Below, piece after piece: positions 34,721-45,190 of a stretch of 64,000 nucleotides of DNA. Under the pieces are notes generated by a model. The model searched no databases, was not told where the DNA came from, and saw nothing but the letters and a program-made list of their open reading frames with translations. The stretch spans positions 13,931,493 through 13,995,492 of the forward strand of contig NC_133287.1 of NCBI RefSeq assembly GCF_005239225.2. Reading direction: 5' to 3'. This DNA is from Populus alba (taxonomy: Eukaryota > Streptophyta > Magnoliopsida > Malpighiales > Salicaceae). Position 1 is the stretch's first letter. Every line of letters starts with the position of its first letter. A program made the position numbers and the translations under genes.

Positions 34721-35293
34721 CAGAAAATAATAAAGTAAAAGGAAAATTTTTATGATTAGGTGTGGAAATTCTTAGTTAATTAGCGTAAAACCTTTGATGA
34801 AATGAAAAAAAAAAACAATTTGTACATGAAAAATACTAACACTTAGAGATTTGATAGAAATTAACAATTAAGACATTTAAACAAGTGGCATTATCATAAA
34901 TAGATGAAAAATTAGTCTTCCCTCTTTTTAAAAACAATCGACGGTTTTGGAAGAGAAAGAAAGACTTGAAATTTTTGCTTCTCCTTCATCTCTTCCATTT
35001 CCTCTCAAATAACATGGCATGGAGAGTGTGAGCAAGTAATTTCTACACCAAGAAAATCAAATCAAATTAACGAACCTAAGTTAGTGAGAGAGAGAGAGAG
35101 GGGGGAGGGGTTCTGAGTTTAAGGGATAAAGAAAGATAGGTTATGAATTGGATGAAGAAAGAAGAAATTCTTGGGAATTATTATAAAAGACTTATTAAAT
35201 TTGGTTAATTGGTAGTGGTAACACATTCCTTTTATATTAAATGCAATTTTCTTCTTGAATTTTGATAAGGGATTGTAAATCCTCAATCTGAAT
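34721..35293. other. Intergenic DNA left of the young chromovirus
   Basis: There is a short (GA)n run near 35086-35102. No gene is recognised. The last five bases before the retrotransposon are TTTAG, the target duplication. Confidence 0.6.
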
Positions 35294-35298
35294 TTTAG

Positions 35299-36241
35299 TG
35301 ATGTGCATCATGGGAATTATAATCCATCTCGTAAAGCTGAATCTAATATGCAAGAGGATTCAGATGGTCCAATGACAAGAGCGAGAGCGAAACAACTACA
35401 ACGGGCCTTGACGAATCAAATTGCAATGATTGAAGCTGCGTCGGAGTTAAAAATTAGCAATCAGTGTGAAATTGGTTCAAGGGTGCTTATTTGCCTACAA
35501 TTGGAACTTGGAGATGGGAAAAGCCCTTAATGGTTCTTTTCATGCTGGGCTACTTGTATTTGGATTGATAATGCAAGTGAAGGAATTGATGCTGTTTACG
35601 GTCAGAACAGTAGATGGATTTGAACCCGAATTTGAAGTCATCCAATGCATGTGAAAACAAGATTTATGTAGGTAAAATTCAAGTTCAGAACGTGATCTTT
35701 CTATATTGTCCAACCATGAGTGCATTGGACTTTTGTGTCAAAAGTTATGGCTGTTTTAAATTTCGTCTGCATATGTTTTAGAAATGTCAACAAAAAAACG
35801 TGTGTTAGTTAAATTTGTCTACTTGCTTTATTAAAAGTCTAGTTTTTAGGCTTGACTTCTGTCATGTTGAATTCACCTAACTTTGGAGGGATGTTCCAAA
35901 GATAAATATGTATCAGAAAATGAAATAAACACTTTTGGCCAAGATTTGAAAACTTAATTCAGAGAATTAAGAGTTGTTCTTCCAAATTCGTTTTGTGAAG
36001 AACCCTACCTGACTTATCACTCTTCAATCACAAAGAGTGTGGCGTCGAAATCCTAGATTGATCTTTGTGGCGTCCAGATCGACTTATCAAAGTATCATTC
36101 TAGTCTATCTCCATCTTATTTACCTTAAATCACTACAATCCAGCCTAAATACCAAAAGAAAGACAACACAACCAGACCCATCCTTCATCCATTTTCATTA
36201 TAATCATTGTTGCCGATTTTCAAATCATTCACGGCACATCA
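35299..36241 (+). repeat. 5' LTR of the young chromovirus
   Basis: Direct repeat partner of 40759-41701. It carries a copy of the last ~77 codons of the polyprotein (QEDSDGPMTRARAKQLQRAL) even though it is the 5' LTR, because the LTR starts inside the coding sequence. Those codons have no role at this end of the element. Confidence 0.95.
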
Positions 36242-36243
36242 TC

Positions 36244-36256
36244 TGGTATCAGAGCA
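36244..36256 (+). promoter_or_regulatory. Primer binding site (initiator tRNA-Met)
   Basis: TGGTATCAGAGCA lies two bases after the end of the 5' LTR. It is the standard minus-strand priming site of plant gypsy and copia elements. A run of 32 A (36282-36313) follows in the leader. Confidence 0.9.
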
Positions 36257-36280
36257 TCAGTTGCGATCTTAGGCGGGAGC

Positions 36281-36315
<35 letters not shown>

Positions 36316-36353
36316 AGAAAGGTTTGCTGGAATTGAGGTTGATAAACTTAACT

Positions 36354-37566
36354 ATGGCTGGAGATAAAGAAGATTTGCCAAGAGGGTTAAGTTTGGAACA
36401 GGCACAGGTTATGGGCTTACAACGATCTCATGCTGAGATCCGGGATGAGATGACGGGAATTCGTGAACAGTTGAATACCCTTATACAAAGGATGCAAAGA
36501 AATAATTTGCAACCCCAACCGAGGCAAGCACTTAGGGTGCCACGAAATGATATTATAGAAGCTGACGAAGATCCAAATGGGGATGATGAGGCTGATGATA
36601 GGGTCAGACCAAGAAGGCAGAATTATAATCCTCCTAATGGTCTCAAACTTAAGATTCCACCGTTTAGAGGAAGTAGTTCACCTGAGGAATACTTGGAGTG
36701 GGTTCAGAAGGTTGAAAAGGTGTTTGAATGGTATGATTATTCTAAAGAAAGGAAGTGCAAGGTGGCAGCACTTGAGTTTACAGATTATGCTCTTTTTATG
36801 GTGGGAAAACTTAAAGATTCAGAGGAGAAGGGATGAAGAGGAGGAGATTGCAACATGGGCAACTATGAAAAGAGTGATGAAGAAGAGATTTGTTCCTGAT
36901 TACTATAAACAGGAGCTATACATCAGACTTCAAACTTTGCGACAGGGATCTTTGACTGTGGAAGAGTATGTGAAAGAGTTTGAGCTGCTGCTGATTCGAT
37001 GTGAATTGATGGAACCTCAAGAGCAAACAATAGCTAGATTTCTTGGAGGGTTGAGGAAGGATATAGCTAATGTTGTTGAGTTACAGCCGTACATCTTCCT
37101 TGAGGATGTTATAAAGCTTGCAACCCGAGTAGAGAGGCAGCAGAGACGAGGAGGTGTCCGAACTGGTGGAACTACGTCAAGCGCGACAAGGGCTGTTTCT
37201 ACGCCTACACAAACATGGAACACACCTAAACGAGATGAGAAGGTGGAGTTTAGCAAGGGGAATACCAGTTCTGATTCTTTGAAGGGAAAGGAGAAGGTGA
37301 CAGAACCTCAACACCCTAGGAGGTCTCGGGGACATTAAGTGCTTCAAGTGCTTGGACATGGGCATATTGCTTCTGAATGTCCAAATAAAAGGGTGATGAT
37401 TTTGCATGGGGATCATGGAGAGCTGATTAGTGGAGATGAGGTTGAAACTGAAGACGAAGATGAGGTACAAGTGGCTGAACAAGAAGAGGATTTCGAACCA
37501 GTGAAGGGAGATTTGTTGGTTGTTCAACGGGTTCTGAATGCACAAATTGACGTTAGTGATGAGTAA
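36354..37566 (+). pseudogene. Gag of the young chromovirus, frameshifted
   Basis: The start MAGDKEDLPRGLSLEQAQVM at 36354 is the first ATG after the poly-A leader that opens onto Gag. The capsid region follows (LKLKIPPFRGSSSPEEYLEW, KVAALEFTDYALF), then the frame is lost at a run of T near 36795 and resumes in the neighbouring frame (IATWATMKRVMKKRFVPDYY, GSLTVEEYVKEFELLLIRCE, IARFLGGLRKDIANVVELQP). A stop at 37336-37338 and an indel fall in the CCHC zinc knuckle (HGHIASECPNKR is readable). An acidic linker ends at a further stop at 37564-37566. Gag would form the particle and bind RNA. As assembled, no full-length Gag could be made. Confidence 0.88.
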
Positions 37567-39607
37567 CGCGAGAACATCTTTCATACTCGATGTCAGATTC
37601 GAGATAAGGTGTGCGGGATGATCATTGATAATGGAAGTTGCACTAATGTTGCGTCAACTACCTTGGTGGAGAAATTGGGTTTAAATACCCTTCCACATCC
37701 CAGACCCTATAGTTTTGCGATGGCTGAATGAGAATGGGGAGATTCGGGTGACAAAGCAAGTTCGTGTACCTTTTTCCATTAAAACCTATCATGACGAGGT
37801 TTTATGTGATGTTGCACCAATGTCAGCTAGCCATTTGTTGCTGGGTCGTCCATGGCAGTTTGATAAGGATGTGACCTACAATGGACGAAAGAACACTTAT
37901 TCTTTTATGCTGAATGGAAAGAAGGTGAACTTGTTACCACTGAGTTCTCAACAAGTTAGAGAGGATCAGTTACGAAGCCAACAAAAGGAGGTGACATCAC
38001 GAAAGGGGCTGTTGTTAGCCAAAAAAGGAGACATCAAACAAGCATTAGCCGCAACAGGGATTGTTTTCATGGTCTGGGCAAAGCAACTACTACAAGTAGA
38101 AGGATTGGACTTACCAAGACAGATTAAGGAATTACTTGAAGAATTTAAAGATGTGTTTCCAGATGAATTACCTAAAGGATTACCACCTATTCGTGGTATT
38201 GAGCATCAAATTGATTTGGTGTCGGGAGCTTCACTTCCTAATAGACCAGCATACAGATGTAATCCAGAGGAAGCGAAAGAGATTCAAAGGCAGGTTGGTG
38301 AGCTCTTAGAGAAGGGCTATGTGCGAGAATCACTTAGTCCATGTTCCGTACCTACTTTGCTTGTACCGAAGAAGGATGGTACCATGAGGATGTGCATGGA
38401 TAGCCGAGCTATCAACAAAATAACAGTTAAGTATCGATTTCCTATACCCAGACTTGATGATTTGCTTGATGAGTTGTATGGTGCTGCATTGTTTTCTAAA
38501 GTCGATTTGATGAGTGGCTATCACCAAATTAGAATGAAAGAGGGAGATGAATGGAAAACAGCATTTAAAACTAAACAGGGATTATATGAATGGATGGTTA
38601 TGCCGTTTGGGTTATCTAATGCGCCTAGTACATTTATGAGGCTTATGAATCATGTTTTGAGGAAGTATATTGGGCTGTTTGTTGTAGTATATTTTGACGA
38701 CATCCTGGTGTATAGCAAGAGCTTTGACGATCATGTGAAGCATCTTAGAGTTGTGTTTGAGACTTTGCAAGATTCTAAGTTGTATGGTAAGCTCACAAAG
38801 TGTTACTTCTGTAAAGAAAGTGTCGTGTTTCTTGGATATATTATCTCTAGCAGGGGAGTTAGAGTTGATGAGGAGAAAATTGAGGCAATTCGAGACTGGC
38901 CAAAACCTGCTAGTATCACTGATGTGAGGAGTTTCCATGGTTTAGCTTCTTTCTACAGGCGATTTGTGAAAGATTTCAGCTCTATTGTTGCTCCTATGAC
39001 AGAATGCTTGAAAAAAGGGAAGGAGTTTAGATGGAGTGAAGATGCCCAGAAAGCTTTTGAGATAATTAAGGAAAAGTTGTGTACTGCTCCAGTTTTAGCA
39101 CTTCCAGACTTTGCTAAAACATTCGAAATAGAGTGCGATGCTTCTGGGGTTGGAATTGGTGCTGTTTTGATGCAAGAAAAGAGACCGATTGCATTCTTCA
39201 GTGAAAAGTTAAATGGAGCGCGTTTGAACTACTCTATTTACGACAAGGAGTTCTATGCTTTGATTCGGGCTCTGGAGGTATGGCAGCACTACTTGTTGCC
39301 TAAAGAATTTGTTATACATACTGATCATGAAGCCTTGAAGTATCTTAAGGGGCAAAACAAGTTGAATCGAAGACATGCTAAATGGGTGGAGTTCATGGAG
39401 TCATTTCCTTATGTCATAAAGTACAAGAAAGGGCAAGTTAATGTGGTTGCTGATGCTCTTTCTAGGAGGTATGCACTGATCTCTATGTTGAATGCAAGGC
39501 TGATGGGTTTTGAACAGGTGAAGGATCAGTATGCCAATGATTCCTACTTTGCTAATGTGGTTGCCGAATGTGCAAAGGGAGCTTGTGATGGGTTTCTTCA
39601 TGCATGA
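37567..39607 (+). pseudogene. Protease, reverse transcriptase and RNase H of the young chromovirus
   Basis: Protease begins after the stop at 37564-37566 (RENIFHTRCQIRDKVCGMII). Its active-site triad reads D-N-G (IIDNGSCTNVAS) instead of D-S-G. A 1-nt shift near 37715 follows, then an uninterrupted 630-codon frame runs 37715-39607: [12 protein letters not shown], reverse transcriptase with [60 protein letters not shown] and the catalytic YFDD at residues 326-329, then RNase H ([36 protein letters not shown]) and [11 protein letters not shown]...VADALSRR. It stops at 39607 after CDGFLHA, a further frameshift. The RT/RNase H part therefore looks chemically complete, but it is not joined to an intact Gag or integrase. 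Confidence 0.9.
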
Positions 39608-40990
39608 AGGTTACTTGTTCAAAATGGCAGAATGTGTATTCCTTCAGGTTCGTTACGGGAGTTGCTTGTGCGAGAGGCTCATAGTGGTGGTCTTAGTGTC
39701 ATTTTGGGGAGAAGAAGACTTATGAGCTGCTGAAAGAACATTTTTTTTGGCCCAGTATGTTACGGGATGTACACAAGGTGATTGAAAGATGTGCTATTTG
39801 CAAGAGAGCTAAAGGTAAAGAGAATGCGTATGGACTCTATATGCCACTGCCTATTCCAGAGCAACCATGGATGGACATTAGCATGGACTTTGTACTTGGA
39901 CTACCGAGAACACAACGTGGGAAGGATTCAATAATGGTGGTGGTTGATCGATTCTCCAAAATGTCCCATTTCATTCCTTGTGCGAAAACTGACGATGCAG
40001 TACATGTTGCTGATTTGTTCTTTCAAGAGATTGTTCGTTTGCATGGAATTCCTAAAAGCATTGTCTCTGATCGTGATACAAAGTTCTTAAGCCACTTTTG
40101 GAAGACTCTTTGGAGGAAACTTGGAACAAAAGTTACTTTTCAGTACGGCATGTCATCCACAAACTGATGGACAAACTGAGGTAGTAAACCGAACTTTATC
40201 TTCTTTGTTACGAGCTGTTATACATAAGAATTTGAAGAGTTGGGATACTTGTTTGCCGATTGTGGAGTTTGCATATAATCGTAGTGTGCATGGGGCTACA
40301 AAATTTTCACCATTTGAGGTTGTCTATGGCTTTAATCCTTGTGTTCCTATTGATCTTGTTCATATTCCAATTGATGAGAGGACATCTATGGATGGAATTA
40401 GAAAGGCAGAATTGATGAAGAAACTACATGAGCAGGTTCGACTACATATTGAGGAGAAAACAACAAAGTATGCTAATCAAGCTAACAAGGGGCGAAAGAT
40501 GGTCAGGTTTGAACCTGGAGATCTTGTTTGGATTCATATTAGCAAGGGCAGATTTCCAAGCAAACGTAAGTCCAAGTTGATGCCAAGAGCTGACGGTCCA
40601 TTTCGTATTATAGAGAAGGTGAATGACAATGCGTATAAGGTAGATCTTCCTGGTGATTACAACGTATCAGCTACTTTTAATGTGAAAGACTTATCTCCGT
40701 ACTTGGATGATGATGACGATTCTGATTTGAGGACAAATCATTTTCAACCCGGGGCTGATGATGTGCATCATGGGAATTATAATCCATCTCGTAAAGCTGA
40801 ATCTAATATACAAGAGGATTCAGATGGTCCAATGACAAGAGCGAGAGCGAAACAACTACAACGGGCCTTGACGAATCAAATTGCAATGATTGAAGCTGCG
40901 TCGGAGTTAAAAATTAGCAATCAGTGTGAAATTGGTTCAAGGGTGCTTATTTGCCTACAATTGGAACTTGGAGATGGGAAAAGCCCTTAA
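39608..40990 (+). pseudogene. Integrase of the young chromovirus, frameshifted; reads into the 3' LTR
   Basis: The zinc-binding N-terminus is split over frames near 39610-39800 (REAHSGGL, then [16 protein letters not shown] with the C-x2-C pair). The catalytic core follows in a frame from 39757: [34 protein letters not shown] and [20 protein letters not shown] shift near 40140 moves to the next frame, [20 protein letters not shown], so all parts of the D,D,E triad are recognisable. The C-terminal domain has FEPGDLVWIHISKGRFPSKR and GDYNVSATFNVKDLSPYLDD. The frame continues past the LTR start at 40759 and ends at 40990, with a basic GPMTRARAKQLQRAL tail encoded inside the LTR. Integrase would insert the cDNA; this copy is broken. 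Confidence 0.88.
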
Positions 40991-41701
40991 TGGTTCTTTT
41001 CATGCTGGGCTACTTGTATTTGGATTGATAATGCAAGTGAAGGAATTGATGCTGTTTACGGTCAGAACAGTAGATGGATTTGAACCCGAATTTGAAGTCA
41101 TCCAATGCATGTGAAAACAAGATTTATGTAGGTAAAATTCAAGTTCAGAACGTGATCTTTCTATATTGTCCAACCATGAGTGCATTGGACTTTTGTGTCA
41201 AAAGTTATGGCTGTTTTAAATTTCATCTGCATATGTTTTAGAAATGTCAACAAAAAAACGTGTGTTAGTTAAATTTGTCTACTTGCTTTATTAAAAGTCT
41301 AGTTTTTAGGCTTGACTTCTGTCATGTTGAATTCACCTAACTTTGGAGGGATGTTCCAAAGATAAATATGTATCAGAAAATGAAATAAACACTTTTGGCC
41401 AAGATTTGAAAACTTAATTCAGAGAATTAAGAGTTGTTCTTCCAAATTCGTTTTGTGAAGAACCCTACCTGACTTATCACTCTTCAATCACAAAGAGTGT
41501 GGCGTCGAAATCCTAGATTGATCTTTGTGGCGTCCAGATCGACTTATCAAAGTATCATTCTAGTCTATCTCCATCTTATTTACCTTAAATCACTACAATC
41601 CAGCCTAAATACCAAAAGAAAGACAACACAACCAGACCCATCCTTCATCCATTTTCATTATAATCATTGTTGCCGATTTTCAAATCATTCACGGCACATC
41701 A
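40759..41701 (+). repeat. 3' LTR of the young chromovirus
   Basis: Direct repeat of 35299-36241 with the TTTAG target duplication immediately following. It contains the last ~77 codons of the integrase reading frame. No typical purine-only polypurine tract is visible just upstream; the preceding bases are CAACCCGGGGC. Confidence 0.95.
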
Positions 41702-41706
41702 TTTAG

Positions 41707-43696
41707 GTTTTATGTGTGTTTGTGAAAGAAAATGTAAATTTGTGTACTTATGGGTTTAGATGACATGATTGAGGATTAAATTAAAAACCAACTATGGAAA
41801 ATTAAGACATTAAGTGGCCAACCATGGTTTGGAAATTTTAGGGGATTTAAAAATTAGACTAAATTTGGTTAATTTTTTATGTTTTAACGATGTTAGAGAT
41901 GTTTAAAATTGGTTATGAATATTATAATGTGGATTGGTAAGAATTTAGTTATTATTGGTATATTTTAGAATGATGAAAATATAGAATTTGATGAAATTAT
42001 GCAAGTTTTGGTATTTTAAATGATGTTGTTATGGTTAAATTGGATTAGCATAATAATGGTAGTGTGTTTATGCTTGAGTGTTTTGGTATTTGGTGGAAAT
42101 TGTTTTTGGATATTGGTTTATATTTTTTAAATGTGGGAAAATAAAAGTATGAAAATTGGTGGAATTGTATAAGCTTTAGTGCATGTTTGGCAGTACATTT
42201 CAAAAACGTTTTTGAAAAATTTTAATTTTTTTTTTTTTGCTTTGAATCAGTATGTTTTTGATGTTTTCAAATCATTTTGATGTGCTAATCTCAAAAATAA
42301 TTTTTAAAAAATAAAAAAAAAATTATTGACATGCTTTTCTGAGTGAAAAGCAACAGCAACCACACCTAGTGTTTTAATTAATGTTGTTATATATAGCAAC
42401 CCGTTTTGACAAACCATGATGACACCTTTGACCGATAACCGAATCCTTCTAGCTTAAATCAAGAGTCAAGATTTCTTCCCGATAAAGATAAAATGTTCAT
42501 CTTCCGCCCTTTATAAATAGGGATGGATTCCAAGCATTAAAGAACAAGAAATCTGAGGTCAAAGTTGGGGAAAAAAATCAGCTCTTCCCCTCTCCTTGAA
42601 TTTTTTTCTCCTCTCTCCCAGCCTTCTCCCTCTTTATTTATCACCATTGCCGCCACCAACATCATGCCTATCATAAACCAAATTTAAATTTTCAAAAAAT
42701 AAAAAATAATTTGAGAATTAAATCAAGACAACACAAATTGAAAGTTTGAGGGACTAATACGGATGGAATTATAAAATTGGAAGTCAATTTGACAAAAAAT
42801 AGAAATAATTGATAAGTTTAAGGACTTAACTAAACTTTGAATTAGATTAATTAATGCAATTAGGGGCTTAATTAGAGAAATATCAAAGTTCAGGGTCAAT
42901 TTAGGTCAAAATTACAAGAAATCAAATTCTAGGGATCGAAGTTAATAGGCATTGATACTATAGGAAGTTAATTTATTTTACTAGAGGTAATTTGAAATAA
43001 TTAAAAGTTTGAGGAGTCAGTTAAGGATTGAATTGAATAAATTTATAACTAAGGACTATTTTTTTAAATGATGCATAAATCTAGGGGTCCAATTGCATTT
43101 GATCTAGAGGCAAAATTAAAAAAAAGTTGAAAGTTTATATTATATATTCCGTGTTACGTGAAAAAAATATTTTTGACAACTTTAAATCCAACAATTCATG
43201 TAAAATTTTATTTTTTTTCTTGATGTTTAATTTTTTTTCCTACCCTAAATGTGAGTATTGAATCTCCAAATTAAGCAACTCCATCTTTTTCATTGCAATT
43301 TTTGTTCGATTTCAAAACCACATCAAATCTTGAATTTTGTTATTTCAACACCTTTATATATTATTCAACTCATAATATTTTATATTTTTAAATTAACTCA
43401 ATATTTGTTAACAAATTTGTTGTTATTATTATTGAAAAATTCAAAGCTCGCGGGAGCTAAAATCAAGCATTGTTGAATCAAGAGGGACTAAAACATAACT
43501 TAATCAAAAAAATCATTCAAAACAACAAAAACACAAAATCAAAAACAAAATCAATCATGCTTCCACACTTACTCCACTAAAATAACCTCAATGTGTAAAA
43601 ATAAAAGTAAAAATTAAGTACTTTCCTCTTTCTATCCTTATCTCACATTTGAGTTCTCTCCCTCTTCGCTATCTGTCCTTCTCTGCAAAATCCCAA
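41707..43696. other. Intergenic DNA with old repeats
   Basis: An AT-rich MITE-like segment is at 42179-42369. A TATAAATAGGG promoter-like motif near 42511 is followed by a CT-rich leader and a long stretch of 'ggacttaatt' / 'aattgaaa' repeats to about 43140. This looks like an old non-coding retrotransposon LTR, but no boundaries were found. The final part, to 43927, is the upstream region of the CNOT10-like exons. Confidence 0.45.
42179..42369. repeat. MITE-like repeat
   Basis: It starts 'gtgcatgtttggcagtac' and ends 'gcaacagcaaccacacc', with an AT-rich middle ('tttttgatgttttcaaatc', 'gatgtgctaatctcaaaaa'). I recall this structure as an abundant small interspersed repeat in poplar and willow DNA; that recollection, not a search, is the basis for the genus suggestion. 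A clear target duplication is not seen. Confidence 0.45.
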
Positions 43697-43704
43697 AAAC
43701 CCTA
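43697..43704 (+). promoter_or_regulatory. Telo-box (AAACCCTA) upstream of the CNOT10-like start
   Basis: AAACCCTA lies about 225 bases before the ATG at 43928. Telo-boxes are frequent in promoters of plant housekeeping genes. Its presence suggests that the fragment kept its own 5' flank and was not merely an exon carried elsewhere. Confidence 0.5.
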
Positions 43705-43927
43705 GGGCCCTTTCTGTATTTTCAACACTCCCAAAAACTTAAAAAAAACTTCTTCTTTTTTTTTTTTAAAAAAACAAAATCTCAATTTCCATAAGTTAGG
43801 GGTTTTTACATTTCCATACGGTTCAGTCACAATTACACATTGATAGATTAGATTAGATAGCGAGAGTTCAAATAAACCAAAAAAAAGACGCAAATCGTGA
43901 CCGTTAGGTTATTTTTTGGATCTGATC

Positions 43928-45086
43928 ATGGACGCACGAGATTCGACATCGAACCGAGATGTCTCGTCGAGCGGCGGCGGCGGCGGCACCACCACCGGCG
44001 TTGGAGGGGGAGAAGAGGATCCTATCCTTTCCGTCACTGCCACGCTTGCCAAAGACGCTTGGTTACACTTTAACTCTCGCCGGTTCAATGAGTGCCTCGA
44101 GGTTTTGTATCAGCTAAAGCAGAAAAAGGAAGACGATCCAAAGGTGATAATTACACAAATAATATAAAGTCACTTATTTTTTTTTTGTCGGATTTTATTT
44201 GATTAGAAATTAGGTTAACTTCGAGTAAAATGTTGTAATGGACTGTTAATTTTGTGATTTAACTCACTTAATTGAGTTGCTGCCTCTTAATTTTAATGAA
44301 TTTTAGATTAAGTTAGTTAATTATTAACTCACTTAATTTAGTTGCTACTTTTTATTTCTTAGTATTTTTTTAGATTAAGTTAGTTAATTAACTTGAAAAG
44401 CTTAAGTTTGCACTTTATTTAGTTAGTTCAAATTTAAAGACAGTATCTAGGCTGACACGCGAATGCTGAAGTTATGCAATGTATTAGGGTATTTGGAATA
44501 TGTAATTGATGTGAGAATTTTCTCTTCTTTTCGTTTTTTCTCGTTCCTTTTAAGTTTGTAATCTCTGGGTTATGCTTTATTAGGCACTTCATAATATTGC
44601 TATTGCGGAGTATAGTAGAGATGGTTATCCAGATCCAAAGAAGTTGCTTGAAGTGCTTAATAACATTGAGGTATGTTATTTTTGTTATGTTTTTGTAATA
44701 TTGGTTGGAGGGAGGCAGTGCTATTAGTTTGGTTTTGGCTGTGTGAAGATGGGTTTGTTCTTTAATTATCAGAGGATAGTGATTTCGAAGGGAAAAATTA
44801 TGTTGCTGAATTGAATTTTACATGCAATGCATTAGGGTATTTGGAATATGTAAGGACAGTATCTAGGTGGGCACGCGAATGCTGAAGATATGCAATGTAT
44901 TAGGGTATTTGGAATATGTAATTGATGTGAGAATTTTCTTTTCTTTTCATTTTTTCTCGTTCCTTTTAAGTTTGTAATCTCTGGGTTATGCTTTATTAGG
45001 CACTTCATAATATTGCTATTGCGGAGTATAGTAGAGATGGTTATCCAGATCCAAAGAAGTTGCTTGAAGTGCTTAATAACATTGAG
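43928..45086 (+). pseudogene. CCR4-NOT subunit 10 (CNOT10)-like gene, 5' exons only
   Basis: Exon 1 (43928-44143, 72 codons) encodes MDARDSTSNRDVSSS, a glycine/threonine run, then EEDPILSVTATLAKDAWLHF, FNECLEVLYQLKQKKEDDPK and ends at a GT donor. Exon 2 (44584-44670, 29 codons) encodes ALHNIAIAEYSRDGYPDPKK followed by LLEVLNNIE, the first TPR-like helices of plant CNOT10. Exon 2 is present a second time at 45000-45086 with identical coding sequence. All three exons are phase 0. Plant CNOT10 is a large TPR-rich protein of the CCR4-NOT deadenylase complex; none of its later exons follow. Instead, the next open sequence is the DAYSLEEPER frame beginning in the same phase at 46595. The start at 43928 is preferred over an upstream in-frame TTG. 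It may be a truncated duplicate of a complete gene elsewhere, or the first exons of a chimeric gene. Confidence 0.8.
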
Positions 45087-45190
45087 GTATGTTATTTTTG
45101 TTATGTTTTTGTAATATTGACTGGAGGGAGGCAGTGCTATTAGTTTGGTTTTGGCTCTGTGTGAAGATAGTGCTGAATTGAATTTTACAT
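44437..45190 (+). repeat. Tandem duplication (416-bp spacing) carrying CNOT10-like exon 2
   Basis: Copy 1 runs from about 44437 and copy 2 from about 44853, both starting 'acagtatctagg..g.cacgcgaatgctgaag', with exon 2 at the same offset (44584 versus 45000). The copies are nearly identical through the exon and about 70 bases beyond; copy 2 then lacks about 50 bases of intron. Both copies keep the AG acceptor and GT donor. Confidence 0.92.

Larger units (their letters stand above)
35299..41701 (+). mobile_element. Complete Ty3/gypsy chromovirus-type LTR retrotransposon
   Basis: The 6,403-bp element has two 943-bp LTRs (35299-36241 and 40759-41701), both beginning TGATGTGCATCATGGG and ending CACGGCACATCA. 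A perfect 5-bp target duplication TTTAG lies at 35294-35298 and 41702-41706. By eye the LTRs differ at only two positions, both transitions (near 35350/40810 and 35765/41225), so the insertion is young. A TGGTATCAGAGC primer binding site follows the 5' LTR. The order gag, protease, reverse transcriptase, RNase H, integrase is that of Ty3/gypsy. All coding sequence is plus strand but is interrupted at several points, so the copy cannot be autonomous as assembled. Confidence 0.95.
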
